The notes under the pieces: model-generated
Database searches by the model: none
What the model was told of the DNA's origin: nothing
Seen by the model: the letters and a program-made list of their open reading frames with translations, nothing else
Part shown: positions 8,037-15,194 of the stretch, piece after piece
Numbering within the stretch: position 1 is the stretch's first letter
How the letters are laid out: each line of letters begins with the position of its first letter
Position numbers and translations under genes: made by a program
Assembly: GCA_964426545.1 (NCBI GenBank)
Contig: CAYRQP010000002.1
Location: 62,001-126,000, forward strand
DNA length: 64,000 nt
Direction: 5' to 3'
DNA from: CAYRQP01 sp964426545
GTDB lineage: Bacteria > Fermentibacterota > Fermentibacteria > Fermentibacterales > JCC-6

Positions 8037-9008
8037 ATGGGATACAAAAGTCTATATCTTCCGGACAAGATAGAGTGGGATAAAGAAACATATACGGATA
8101 CATTCGGCAGGCTTGAAATAACACCGCTCGAACGTGGCTTCGGGAATACACTCGGGAATGCACTGAGACGAGTGCTTTTTTCTTCACTTGAAGGTGTAGC
8201 TCCAGTTTCAATGAAGATAGAGGGAGCCAGGCACGAATTTTCAGCTCTTGCCGGAATAGTTGAAGATGTTACGGAGATTGTACTTAATGTAAAAGCACTG
8301 GTCGTGCAGTACGATGGTACAGAACCGCAGACGATTCAATTGAACAGAAAAAAGAAAAGAAAGAAGAAGGACGTTATAACAGCATCAGAACTGAAGTGTA
8401 ACGACGGTGTTAAAATAATCAACGGAGATCATGTAATTGCGGAACTTACCGAAGGCGGAGTTCTGAATCTGGAAATCAGAATTGAAAAGGGGAAAGGCTT
8501 CGTCACCGCTGACGAATGGGATAATGCAGACACGGATGAAGAAGAAGGAGTTATCTTTCTCGATTCGTGGTTCTGTCCGATAACAAAAGTCAATTATGAT
8601 GTGCAGGACGCTCGTGTCGGAGATAAAACCGATTACGATAAACTCACGATGAATGTACATACTGACGGAAGTGTTACGCCGGAAGAAGTTATTAAGACAG
8701 CCTGTGATATTCTTATGAAACACTTTGAAATGGTATTCGAAGGGAAAGAATATGTGGAAGATAAAATTGTTGCGGATTTGGTTTCGGGTGGAGCTTCGAA
8801 GGAAAAATCACCCGCAGAAATCACGCTTGTTGATTTTGGAATATCCACCAAGATAGGGAATATTCTCAGAGAAGACGGAATAAATTCTCTTGCTGCACTT
8901 CTTGAAAAAACAGAGGAAGAACTTTTGGGTATCAAGGGATTTGGTCCTTCATCTCTCCATGAGATACAGGACAAACTTAACGAAAAGGAACTTAAACTAA
9001 GTAAATGA
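8037..9008 (+). CDS. rpoA: RNA polymerase alpha subunit
   Basis: 323 aa. The N-terminal dimerization domain has TPLERGFGNTLGNALRRVLFSS and the conserved EFSALAGIVEDVTEIVLNVK. The C-terminal domain (about residues 250-315) with GIKGFGPSSLHEIQDKL binds UP elements and regulators. A very basic stretch KKKRKKK near residue 108 interrupts the insert domain and is unusual. ATG 8037 is chosen because GGGGAGG (8025-8031) is well spaced; an in-frame ATG at 8016 is an alternative. Co-transcribed with rpsK and rplQ. Confidence 0.96.
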   Translation: MGYKSLYLPDKIEWDKETYTDTFGRLEITPLERGFGNTLGNALRRVLFSSLEGVAPVSMKIEGARHEFSALAGIVEDVTEIVLNVKALVVQYDGTEPQTIQLNRKKKRKKKDVITASELKCNDGVKIINGDHVIAELTEGGVLNLEIRIEKGKGFVTADEWDNADTDEEEGVIFLDSWFCPITKVNYDVQDARVGDKTDYDKLTMNVHTDGSVTPEEVIKTACDILMKHFEMVFEGKEYVEDKIVADLVSGGASKEKSPAEITLVDFGISTKIGNILREDGINSLAALLEKTEEELLGIKGFGPSSLHEIQDKLNEKELKLSK

Positions 9009-9026
9009 CAGGACCGGGAGAATATT

Positions 9027-9425
9027 ATGCGTCATAGAAAAACAACCCCGAAGTTAGGAAGAAAGCCGGCTGCCCGAAGACGGATGCTGAGAAGTCTTGT
9101 AACTTCGCTGATTCTCGAGGAGAGAATCAAAACCAGTCTCGGAAAAGCAAAAGCCGCCCGTAGCGCTGCGGAGAAGCTAATCTCCAAGTCGAAGATAGAC
9201 ACTCTGCATTCCCGAAGGACTGCAGCCGCTTCAGTATATGGAAGTATAGCTCTAAAAAAACTCTTCGAAGAAATTGGGCCAAGGTATACTGATAGACCGG
9301 GCGGTTATACAAGAATACTGAAACTTGGACCGCGCAAGGGAGACGGTGCCGAAGAATGCATCCTCGAACTTGTTGACTCTCCGGGGTCAGTAATCGAGCA
9401 GGATAAGAAGACTAAGAAGAAATAG
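9027..9425 (+). CDS. rplQ: 50S ribosomal protein L17
   Basis: L17 (132 aa). MRHRKTTPKLGRKPAARRRMLRSLVTSLI is the conserved N-terminus, and GGYTRILKLGPRKGDGAEECILELV is the conserved C-terminal block. A lysine-rich tail follows. It lies 18 bases after rpoA and closes the alpha operon, but pfkA starts only three bases after its stop. Confidence 0.97.
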   Translation: MRHRKTTPKLGRKPAARRRMLRSLVTSLILEERIKTSLGKAKAARSAAEKLISKSKIDTLHSRRTAAASVYGSIALKKLFEEIGPRYTDRPGGYTRILKLGPRKGDGAEECILELVDSPGSVIEQDKKTKKK

Positions 9426-9427
9426 CA

Positions 9428-10396
9428 ATGCACAGAACAGCCATTCTCACAAGCGGGGGTGATGCCCCCGGAATGAATGCCTGTATCAGAGCCGCGGTTA
9501 GAGCAGGTCTCAACCGCGGTTTTGAAGTATATGGCATTTACAAAGGTTATAAAGGGCTGATAGACGGTAATGTCTTCCCCCTTCATACAGGAGATGTCAG
9601 CAATATTATCCAGCGCGGCGGTACAATACTCCACGCTGCAAGAAGCAGGAGATTCTACACTGCCGAAGGCAGAACTAAGGCTGCCGGAATTCTGCAGGAA
9701 CACAATATCAACAGTCTGATCGTAATTGGCGGAGACGGCAGTTTTCATGGGGCAGATTTACTGGCAGAAGAGCATGGCGTTGTTGTAGTAGGCGTTCCGG
9801 GGACAATTGACAACGACATCTGGGGTACCGATTTCACCATCGGTTATGATACTGCTGTGAACACGGCTCTCGATGCAGTGGACAAGATCAGAGATACAGC
9901 AGCTGCACATGACAGACTGTTCATAATCGAAGTGATGGGGCGGTCTGCAGGATTCATCGCTCTTGAAGTAGGTGTAGGGGCAGGAGCAGAAGCCGTTCTC
10001 ATACCGGAAACTCCTACTGACCTCGAAGCAATCTGTTCCTTGATGAAAAATCGTATATCGAATGGCAGGACTTCGAACATCCTTGTAGTCGCAGAAGGTG
10101 ACGAAGAAGGTGATGCCTTCGAAATCGCCCGCAAAATAGAGAGTATTTCAGGTATGAAGAGCCGTATTACAGTACTCGGTCATGTTCAGCGCGGCGGGTC
10201 TCCAACCACGTCTGACAGAGTTCTTGCTTCCAAAATGGGTTCAGCCGCAGTAACTGCGATAGCTGACAATGCCTGCCCCTGCTACATCGGCCAACTAAAC
10301 GGCATCATGCACAGACACCCGTTCAAAGCCGCCCGGGAAAACAGGAAACCCCTCGACCCGCTCCTCCTCAAACTCACCGAAACCCTCGCTACCTAA
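9428..10396 (+). CDS. pfkA: 6-phosphofructokinase (ATP type)
   Basis: 322 aa; phosphorylates fructose 6-phosphate to the 1,6-bisphosphate. GGDAPGMNACIRA at the N-terminus, GGDGSFHGA at about residues 101-109 and PGTIDND at about 122-128 are the nucleotide and substrate sites. The Gly residues in GGDGS and PGT point to ATP rather than pyrophosphate as phosphoryl donor. Catalytic Asp is in TIDND. It sits three bases after rplQ, so it is likely transcribed with the alpha operon. Its TAA stop lies within a palindrome half-element. Confidence 0.95.
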   Translation: MHRTAILTSGGDAPGMNACIRAAVRAGLNRGFEVYGIYKGYKGLIDGNVFPLHTGDVSNIIQRGGTILHAARSRRFYTAEGRTKAAGILQEHNINSLIVIGGDGSFHGADLLAEEHGVVVVGVPGTIDNDIWGTDFTIGYDTAVNTALDAVDKIRDTAAAHDRLFIIEVMGRSAGFIALEVGVGAGAEAVLIPETPTDLEAICSLMKNRISNGRTSNILVVAEGDEEGDAFEIARKIESISGMKSRITVLGHVQRGGSPTTSDRVLASKMGSAAVTAIADNACPCYIGQLNGIMHRHPFKAARENRKPLDPLLLKLTETLAT

Positions 10397-10415
10397 TTGG
10401 GGACGGAGGAGTTAG
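10395..10415. repeat. Half copy of the AATTGGGGAC palindrome family
   Basis: AATTGGGGACGGAGGAGTTAG overlaps the last two bases of the pfkA stop codon. It nearly equals one arm of the perfect palindrome at 36989-37038 (AATTGGGGACGGAGGAGTAG...). The matching second arm is not here; a related hairpin is at 11013-11038. The shared 12 bases CGGAGGAGTTAG occur at 10404-10415 and again at 11013-11024, so they flank the DUF4160/DUF2442 pair as direct repeats. Confidence 0.75.
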
Positions 10416-10421
10416 CTATAC

Positions 10422-10682
10422 CTACTTCTTCTTCACTAAGGATTTCATCGCTTCGAGATATAGAGTATCAGGGCAGATGTCCTGTCCATTAGGCCATGCT
10501 ACTGTTCCATCGACTACTCGTGCCTGTGAGAAGTAATGCTTGTCTCTGAGTTCGGTAAAAACACTAAAATCAAGCAGGTCTGAACAATCATATATTCCGG
10601 TTTCACCATTGGTAAATAGAATAATCAACTCATAATCGGTAGTCGTAGTAACTTCGGATACTCTCGGATTCACTATCTTCAC
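10422..10682 (-). CDS. DUF2442 domain protein
   Basis: 86 aa with the DUF2442 pattern: VSEVTTTTDYELIILFTNGETGIYD in the N-terminal half and the DGTVAWPNGQDICPDTLYLEA motif in the C-terminal half. DUF2442 proteins are small, of unknown function, commonly encoded right after a DUF4160 gene, and the pair is often suspected to be a toxin-antitoxin-like unit; that role is inference. The GTG start (10680-10682) overlaps the final TGA of the DUF4160 reading frame by four bases, so translation was coupled. Confidence 0.85.
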   Translation of the reverse strand: MKIVNPRVSEVTTTTDYELIILFTNGETGIYDCSDLLDFSVFTELRDKHYFSQARVVDGTVAWPNGQDICPDTLYLEAMKSLVKKK

Positions 10683-10945
10683 CTTAGAGGTTCAATTTTA
10701 TATGGATGTTCACCGGATACAGCCAATTCCCAATCAGCAACAAGTTCATCTTTATGTATTTCAATTCATGCATGAAGCAATTTCAGATTGTCCTGGAATG
10801 CTTCCCTCGAGAATATTCCATCCGGAATAGAAACAACCGCTTCATGTTCTTGATATTTAACATGAATATGAGGAGTGCTATGTTGTTTGTTATCTATGAA
10901 ATACATGTAGATAATAATTCCATAAAATGTTGATATTGCAGGCAT
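10679..10945 (-). pseudogene. DUF4160 gene interrupted by an in-frame TGA
   Basis: The frame from ATG 10943-10945 (MPAISTFYGIIIYMYF, HSTPHIHVKYQEH) is a typical DUF4160 protein. After LLHA it meets TGA at 10766-10768, then continues in the same frame with IEIHKDELVADWELAVSGEH to a second TGA at 10679-10681. Family members have Trp (AWAE/AWxExH) at that place, so one TGG to TGA change splits an 88-codon gene into 59 + 28 codons. A GGGGGAG site precedes the ATG. The downstream DUF2442 still starts by GTGA overlap. Either a recent pseudogene, a readthrough product, or a sequencing error. Confidence 0.85.
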
Positions 10946-11012
10946 AATAATCTCCCCCTCAGTTTGAAACATAATCTCATATATCGAATAGCTTGTCAAG
11001 CACTGATGAACT

Positions 11013-11038
11013 CGGAGGAGTTAGTCTAACTAACTCCT
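11013..11038. repeat. Short hairpin related to the GGAGGAGTTAG repeat, terminator-like
   Basis: AGGAGTTAG (11016-11024) and CTAACTCCT (11030-11038) form a perfect nine-pair stem with a five-base loop, followed by TTTATAT. It contains CGGAGGAGTTAG, the 12-mer also found at 10404-10415. It lies five bases downstream of the DUF6485 stop on the minus strand, where it could end transcription. Confidence 0.65.
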
Positions 11039-11043
11039 TTATA

Positions 11044-11238
11044 TCAGATTATTTGTCTGTCTTTAATCAGGAACTCAAACGACCGGTCCCACTTCTTTTC
11101 ACCCTCTTTTGAGTACATGCATCCCGTAAACTGTCCCATCTTACGATGATATGCGATGCATTCACGGCACTTGCCGTGGCGTGGACAGCCCGGGTAAGTA
11201 CAGGCACACTCAGGGTTTGTGCAATCTGTATTCGACAT
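11044..11238 (-). CDS. DUF6485 family cysteine-rich protein
   Basis: 64 aa with seven cysteines in a pattern CTNPECACTYPGCPRHGKCR then ECIAYHRKMGQFTGCMY and a final KKWDRSFEFLI. This resembles the small DUF6485 family of probable metal-binding proteins found in anaerobes; function unknown. ATG 11236-11238 is preceded on its strand by GTGGGGGAAAT. It is an isolated gene between repeat elements, with palindromes on both sides. Confidence 0.7.
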   Translation of the reverse strand: MSNTDCTNPECACTYPGCPRHGKCRECIAYHRKMGQFTGCMYSKEGEKKWDRSFEFLIKDRQII

Positions 11239-11267
11239 ATTTCCCCCACTTCTCTCTATACAAATAT

Positions 11268-11348
11268 AGTACCGTACATCACTTTTTCAACTTTAGTCGC
11301 TAAACACCATTGCCTACGGCTAAAGTGGGAAAAGTGAAGTACGGTACT
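11268..11348. repeat. 81-bp imperfect palindromic element (AGTACCGTAC ends)
   Basis: Outer arms AGTACCGTAC / GTACGGTACT are perfect and continue inward through TCACTTTTTC / GAAAAGTGA-like and AACTTTAG / CTAAAGT segments. The same AGTACC...TATCA...CTTAATT signature appears inside the nested palindrome at 24030-24176, so this is a dispersed family. It lies between the DUF6485 start and the next palindrome. No protein is coded here; a 68-aa open frame across it is spurious. Confidence 0.7.
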
Positions 11349-11429
11349 TTTGCTGAAGAATGCCCGTGCGGTTTTCGGGACACGCACAGAGCTGCATGTC
11401 CCTAAGCATGATGAAGCAGCATTCTGAAC

Positions 11430-11484
11430 AATTAGGGACACCCCTTGAATGGGGATAGGCACCCCTCAAGGGGTGTCCCTAATT
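11430..11484. repeat. Palindrome with AATTAGGGAC ends
   Basis: AATTAGGGACACCCCTTGA at 11430-11448 is the perfect reverse complement of 11466-11484, with a 17-base centre. The terminal ten bases match the ends of the palindrome at 36989-37038 (AATTGGGGAC) and resemble the RAYT flanks at 53181 (AATTAAAGGGAC), while the interior differs. An upstream TGTCCCTAA near 11397-11405 could pair with the left arm as a competing fold. It lies 23 bases before the gph start. Confidence 0.8.
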
Positions 11485-11507
11485 ATATTACCGGGGAAGG
11501 GGGGAAC

Positions 11508-12155
11508 ATGCTGAAAGCAGTCATATTCGACCTCGACGGAACACTGCTCGATACGCTCGGGGACATACACAGAGTAGCGAACCTTGTACTCAAAGCACAG
11601 GATTTTCCGCTGAAAAGCCTTGACTTCATCAGAATGGCTGTCGGAAGCGGTGTAGGCATGTTGTCCCGTCGGATACTTCCGGAAGAGAACCGAGATGATG
11701 ATACTATCGGAGGTATCACTGAAGCCATCGAAGAGGAATTCTTTCAAAACGGGATACTACTGACAAAACCATATCCCGGTATTCCGGAAATGCTGTACTC
11801 ACTAACAGAAAAAGAAATTCCTATGATGGTTCTCACAAACAAACCACAGATTTCAGCCGAACGGGCTGTAACCCGTTTCTTTCCGGATATTCCATTTAAA
11901 TGTGTTCTGGGTGTCCGCCCCGGTTTTCCGCAGAAACCTGACAAGCGTGTTGTAGTTGAGTCGTTGAGAGTACTCGATGCGCCTTCCTCTACTACGGGAA
12001 TAGTCGGAGACTCTGATATCGACATGCAGGCAGGTACAGCCGGGGGACTTCACCGGATTGGAGTGTCATGGGGGTACAGGGATGTATCGGTTCTCAAGGC
12101 AAACAACGCTGATATCATTGTGGACTCACCTTTGGAAATTCTCGATTTGCTCTAA
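11508..12155 (+). CDS. HAD-superfamily phosphatase, phosphoglycolate phosphatase-like
   Basis: 215 aa. Motif I FDLDGTLLDT is at residues 7-16, motif II MVLTNKP near residue 108, and motif III/IV GIVGDSDIDMQAGTAGG near 163, all typical of the Gph/PgmB branch of HAD hydrolases. The likely substrate is phosphoglycolate or another small phosphate ester. The ATG at 11508 follows GGAAGGGGGGAA; the frame is open upstream but that part is palindrome sequence. Its stop overlaps, tail to tail, the stop of the opposite-strand lipid kinase. Confidence 0.8.
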   Translation: MLKAVIFDLDGTLLDTLGDIHRVANLVLKAQDFPLKSLDFIRMAVGSGVGMLSRRILPEENRDDDTIGGITEAIEEEFFQNGILLTKPYPGIPEMLYSLTEKEIPMMVLTNKPQISAERAVTRFFPDIPFKCVLGVRPGFPQKPDKRVVVESLRVLDAPSSTTGIVGDSDIDMQAGTAGGLHRIGVSWGYRDVSVLKANNADIIVDSPLEILDLL

Positions 12156-13105
12156 TCCCCGGGAGAGTAGTCCTTTCCCACAATGACATTTATTGCCTTG
12201 GGTAGTGATTCGAAAGTAACTGAAATATCACCTTCGAATACTTTTGGAGCGGCTTCACCGTCCAGTTCAACCTTGATTTCACCTGATGACCGGATTGTGA
12301 TTTCCTTTCCTTTCCAGGAAGATACAGACTTATAATCCAGTACTGTACCGTTGAACAATCTCGGCAGATTCCAGTACAGCCTGATTCTCGATGCAGGACG
12401 GATTACCACGGCATCAAGTAATCCATCATCAGGAACGGAAGCAGGAGAAGGTTGCATTCCACCGCCTGCATATTTGCAGACTCCGAGAGTCAGACTAAGA
12501 TATTCACCAGAGAATACAGATTCTCCGTCAACAGCTATCTCAGCATCCCACGAAGGCGGGTTCATAAGCGTGGTAACAAGTGTTCCCATGTAACCGCTGT
12601 TCTTGAGGGGTTTGTGCTTTCTCTTTGCCAGAGTTTTCATAAGTACATGTGCATCGAGCCCAAGCCCTGCAGAGTTCACATACTTTGCTTCATAGAGTAA
12701 GGTCCCGCTGCTTCTAATAGAGCACCGGCCGATGTCAAGATGTTCGCTTCTGCCCCTTACGATTGCTTTCACGGCTTCTTCATAATCAGGGATCTTCAAT
12801 GTGCGAACCCAGTCGTTGCCGGTGCCGGTGGGAATCACTGCAAGAATTGGAGAATTTGACTCCTCTGTTGGAAATCCCCTGATCACATGGCTTGCAGTTC
12901 CATCGCCGCCGATTATTATGATCCCACGGCGGTTTTCCCTGCAGGCAACAGACGCAATCTCTGAGAGGTGCAGAGCATTTCTGGACAATACTGTTTCAAA
13001 ACTGATGCCACTTTCAGTCAGAGCAGGTCCAGTAGTTTTCCAGATTTTCCTGCTCCTGCCACCTCCTGCAGTAGGATTGACAATGACGAGCCAGTCCTTC
13101 TTCAT
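12152..13105 (-). CDS. Diacylglycerol/sphingosine kinase family protein (YegS/BmrU-like)
   Basis: 317 aa. N-terminal nucleotide-binding motifs IVNPTAGGGR (residues 8-17) and GIIIIGGDGTASHVIRGF (about 61-78) followed by VIPTGTGNDWVRTL are those of the DAGK catalytic domain; the C-terminal half is the beta-sandwich with AKYVNSAGLGLDA and ELDGEAA. Probably phosphorylates a lipid at the inner membrane; exact substrate unknown. Starts one base after the stop of the upstream barrel protein gene, so it is the last gene of a three-gene operon. Confidence 0.85.
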   Translation of the reverse strand: MKKDWLVIVNPTAGGGRSRKIWKTTGPALTESGISFETVLSRNALHLSEIASVACRENRRGIIIIGGDGTASHVIRGFPTEESNSPILAVIPTGTGNDWVRTLKIPDYEEAVKAIVRGRSEHLDIGRCSIRSSGTLLYEAKYVNSAGLGLDAHVLMKTLAKRKHKPLKNSGYMGTLVTTLMNPPSWDAEIAVDGESVFSGEYLSLTLGVCKYAGGGMQPSPASVPDDGLLDAVVIRPASRIRLYWNLPRLFNGTVLDYKSVSSWKGKEITIRSSGEIKVELDGEAAPKVFEGDISVTFESLPKAINVIVGKDYSPGD

Positions 13106-13106
13106 G

Positions 13107-13850
13107 TTAGAAACCTATATATGTGCCGACTTTTGCGAATGGACCGGAAAAATCAACTGTAAACTCATTCGCTTCAGCTTCTGATAATGTTACTTTGGAG
13201 CTTCTGTATCCGGCTTCCAGCCCGAAGTTTACAGGAAGACATGCAAGCCTGAATGTCGATTCTTGATCTATCCGCAGGGAAGTTACAAACCCGAAGGAAC
13301 TACCCGTTCCAAGGGTTGATGTATTGGGTGAATCGAGTTCCCTCCGAACCGAACAGTAAGTAGGTCCTATCCCCGCAGAGAAGGAAAAGGCATTTCCATC
13401 CAGGATAATGTAGTATGCTTCAAGTTCGAAGAAGAGTTCTTGATCATCGAGGTCAATGATCTCCTGGGTATCACCAAACAGAAAAGCTATTCCGCCGGTG
13501 GCAATTCCAATCAGAATGTAAGAGAGCGGGTCATAATTGTCACTGTAAGCCCCCTGTATCCGGGATATCCCCACACTGCTGCGAATGCGCAGTTTGCTTG
13601 GAATGGCATCGACCAGCATTTCAATCCCGCCGCCCCATGCAATTGTGCCCAGCGAGAAATCGAGCCCCGCATCATTGGTCATTTCAGCAAAATCCTTTTC
13701 ATCGTCCATTCCGGGAATGGATGCCATGAAGAAGGTACCTATTCTGAATGCTGGCCCTGAAAAAGTCTCGGCAGGGGGAGAAGGTGAAAGGGAATCAGGC
13801 GGCAGCACAGGTTGTGCAAGAAGGTTTAGGGCAAGTATTAATGCAGTCAT
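13107..13850 (-). CDS. Predicted outer-membrane beta-barrel protein, unknown
   Basis: 247 aa. A short hydrophobic N-terminus (MTALILALNLLAQP) serves as signal, followed by a Pro/Ser stretch and then alternating beta strands with aromatic girdles (for example RIGTFFMASIPG, LFFELEAYYIIL, FAKVGTYIGF at the C-terminus ending in Phe, as barrels often do). No named family recognized. The ATG overlaps the stop of the upstream lipoprotein gene (ATGA). Confidence 0.6.
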   Translation of the reverse strand: MTALILALNLLAQPVLPPDSLSPSPPAETFSGPAFRIGTFFMASIPGMDDEKDFAEMTNDAGLDFSLGTIAWGGGIEMLVDAIPSKLRIRSSVGISRIQGAYSDNYDPLSYILIGIATGGIAFLFGDTQEIIDLDDQELFFELEAYYIILDGNAFSFSAGIGPTYCSVRRELDSPNTSTLGTGSSFGFVTSLRIDQESTFRLACLPVNFGLEAGYRSSKVTLSEAEANEFTVDFSGPFAKVGTYIGF

Positions 13851-14185
13851 TGATACACCTCGAAAAGTTGAGTGTCTATGACAGAATTATCCAGTATCAA
13901 CCTGAAATAGTAAAGTCCATCGGGTACTCTGTTATCAAGGGAATCCTGCATATTCCAGAAGCTGTTGTATTCCCCCGCCGGACAGGGATTGGACTCCGGT
14001 TCGAATGCCATTATTGTTTTCATGTAACAGTTAAGCATCAGAAGTTCAACTGTTCCCACGGTATCAATGCTCCACACAATCGTCAGAGAATCACTTGTGA
14101 CTTCCTCAAACGGATAGTCAGTTAGGTCGCATCCCGAAAGAACGAAAAACACGATAAGCGGGAATACCAAGAAGACCTTTTTCAC
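13847..14185 (-). CDS. Small predicted lipoprotein
   Basis: 112 aa from GTG 14183-14185, which follows AGAGGAAAT on its strand. KKVFLVFPLIVFFVLSGC is a clear type II signal with lipobox LSGC. The mature part ends with SLDNRVPDGLYYFRLILDNS, resembling a FlgD-like Ig fold fragment (pattern 'dG.Y.....dg'). The frame is open further upstream but has no signal logic there. Head of the operon lipoprotein-barrel-lipid kinase, divergent from the amidase gene. Confidence 0.7.
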   Translation of the reverse strand: MKKVFLVFPLIVFFVLSGCDLTDYPFEEVTSDSLTIVWSIDTVGTVELLMLNCYMKTIMAFEPESNPCPAGEYNSFWNMQDSLDNRVPDGLYYFRLILDNSVIDTQLFEVYQ

Positions 14186-14252
14186 ATTTCCTCTATATTT
14201 GATAGAATACATACATGGCGAATGACAGTACTTAATATAAAGAGTAAGACAT

Positions 14253-14801
14253 ATGAAGAGAATATCAGCAGAAAAGTGGTTGCAGGACAACTCCTTTCTG
14301 TCCAAAGGAAGCACAACAAACGACTCTGATAGACTCGCCGAGCCACCTTCCGAAGAAGTTTATTCCCAAATAGAACCGGTGAAGTGCATAGTAATTCACC
14401 ATTCAGCAACTGCTTCAGGCAATGCGAAGTGCTTCCGTGCTCTGCACAGGGGGGTCTTCAAGTGGGATGACATAGGATATCACTTTGTGATTGGGAATGG
14501 AACATACAGTGGTGACGGGGAGATAGAGAAAGGCAGGCCGATAACAGCGATTGGTGCCCATTCCCGCGGAAACAACAGGGACAGCATTGGAATCTGTCTT
14601 GTCGGTGATTTCGAAGAGACCAGACCAACGGAGAAGCAGCTTGCTTCCCTTGGCAGTCTTCTCCTTGAACTTCTAAATCATTTTTCACTTACTGCTGATT
14701 GTATAAAATTCCACAGAGAGATGAAAGGAAACAAGACTCTCTGCCCGGGGGAAAATCTTCCTAAAAGCCTTGTTTTGGCTGTTCTGAGTAAACATCCTTA
14801 A
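14253..14801 (+). CDS. N-acetylmuramoyl-L-alanine amidase, PGRP type
   Basis: 182 aa. The amidase_2/PGRP fold is shown by IVIHHSAT (zinc His at 49-50), WDDIGYHFVIGNG, IGAHSRGNNRDSIGICLVGDF and a late FHREM...LCPG pair supplying the other zinc ligands. It should cleave between muramic acid and L-Ala in peptidoglycan. There is no signal peptide; an N-terminal 40-residue polar segment precedes the domain, so it may act in recycling or be released otherwise. The intergenic space to the divergent lipoprotein gene is 67 bases. Confidence 0.85.
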   Translation: MKRISAEKWLQDNSFLSKGSTTNDSDRLAEPPSEEVYSQIEPVKCIVIHHSATASGNAKCFRALHRGVFKWDDIGYHFVIGNGTYSGDGEIEKGRPITAIGAHSRGNNRDSIGICLVGDFEETRPTEKQLASLGSLLLELLNHFSLTADCIKFHREMKGNKTLCPGENLPKSLVLAVLSKHP

Positions 14802-14805
14802 AGAC

Positions 14806-14834
14806 TTGTCAAAACCGTATCCTTTTTGTATATA
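14806..14834 (+). promoter_or_regulatory. Sigma-70-like promoter for secG
   Basis: TTGTCA at 14806-14811 and TATATA at 14829-14834 are separated by 17 bases, immediately upstream of secG and, beyond it, tRNA-Leu. Position and spacing fit a vegetative promoter. No mapping data; based on consensus match only. Confidence 0.6.
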
Positions 14835-14860
14835 GCACGTCTCGAAAGGATGAGAAACAT

Positions 14861-15091
14861 ATGCTGACAATACTGACGATTTTGCACTTTATTATATGCG
14901 TTCTGCTCGTTGCTGTTGTGCTTCTGCAGAAGTCGAAAGGCGACGGTCTTTCCGGTGCTTTCGGCGGGGGCGGAGCCATGACAGCTTCATTCGGCAACCG
15001 CGGAGCTGCATCGATGCTGTCAAGAGCAACGACAATCCTGGCAGTTCTCTTCATGTCAACTTCTTTTCTTCTTGCTATAATCCCTAAATAG
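14861..15091 (+). CDS. secG: Preprotein translocase subunit SecG
   Basis: 76 aa with two membrane helices (residues 3-22 and about 53-73) around the conserved LLQKSKGDGLSGAFGGGG loop, the hallmark of SecG. It assists SecA cycling at the SecYEG channel. AAAGGA lies before the ATG at 14861. A tRNA-Leu gene follows 16 bases after its stop, an arrangement common in bacteria (secG-tRNA-Leu). Confidence 0.95.
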   Translation: MLTILTILHFIICVLLVAVVLLQKSKGDGLSGAFGGGGAMTASFGNRGAASMLSRATTILAVLFMSTSFLLAIIPK

Positions 15092-15107
15092 CGAAGATAT
15101 CTTTAGT

Positions 15108-15194
15108 GCCGGGGTGGTGGAATTGGCAGACACGCTAGGTTAAGGACCTAGTGGGCACACGCCTGTACGGGTTCAAGTCCCGTCCCCGGTACCA
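15108..15194 (+). tRNA. tRNA-Leu, anticodon AAG
   Basis: 87 bases with encoded CCA. Acceptor GCCGGGG pairs with CCCCGGT, D arm GTGGAATTGGCAGACAC, anticodon stem CTAGG/CCTAG with loop TTAAGGA giving anticodon AAG at 34-36, a long variable arm (TGGGCACACGCCTGT) as required for leucine, and T arm ACGGGTTCAAGTCCCGT. The sequence is otherwise like the usual bacterial tRNA-Leu(GAG); A at position 34 instead of G is rare in bacteria and would normally be deaminated to inosine. Confidence 0.9.

Noticed and set aside
10766..10768. TGA read as Trp genome wide (alternative genetic code)
   Set aside because: TGA ends many intact genes here (rplN, rpsE, map, clpX, rsmA), so it is a normal stop.
11256..11462. 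68-codon minus-strand frame between DUF6485 and gph
   Set aside because: Consists of palindromic repeat sequence; no ribosome binding site and no protein features.
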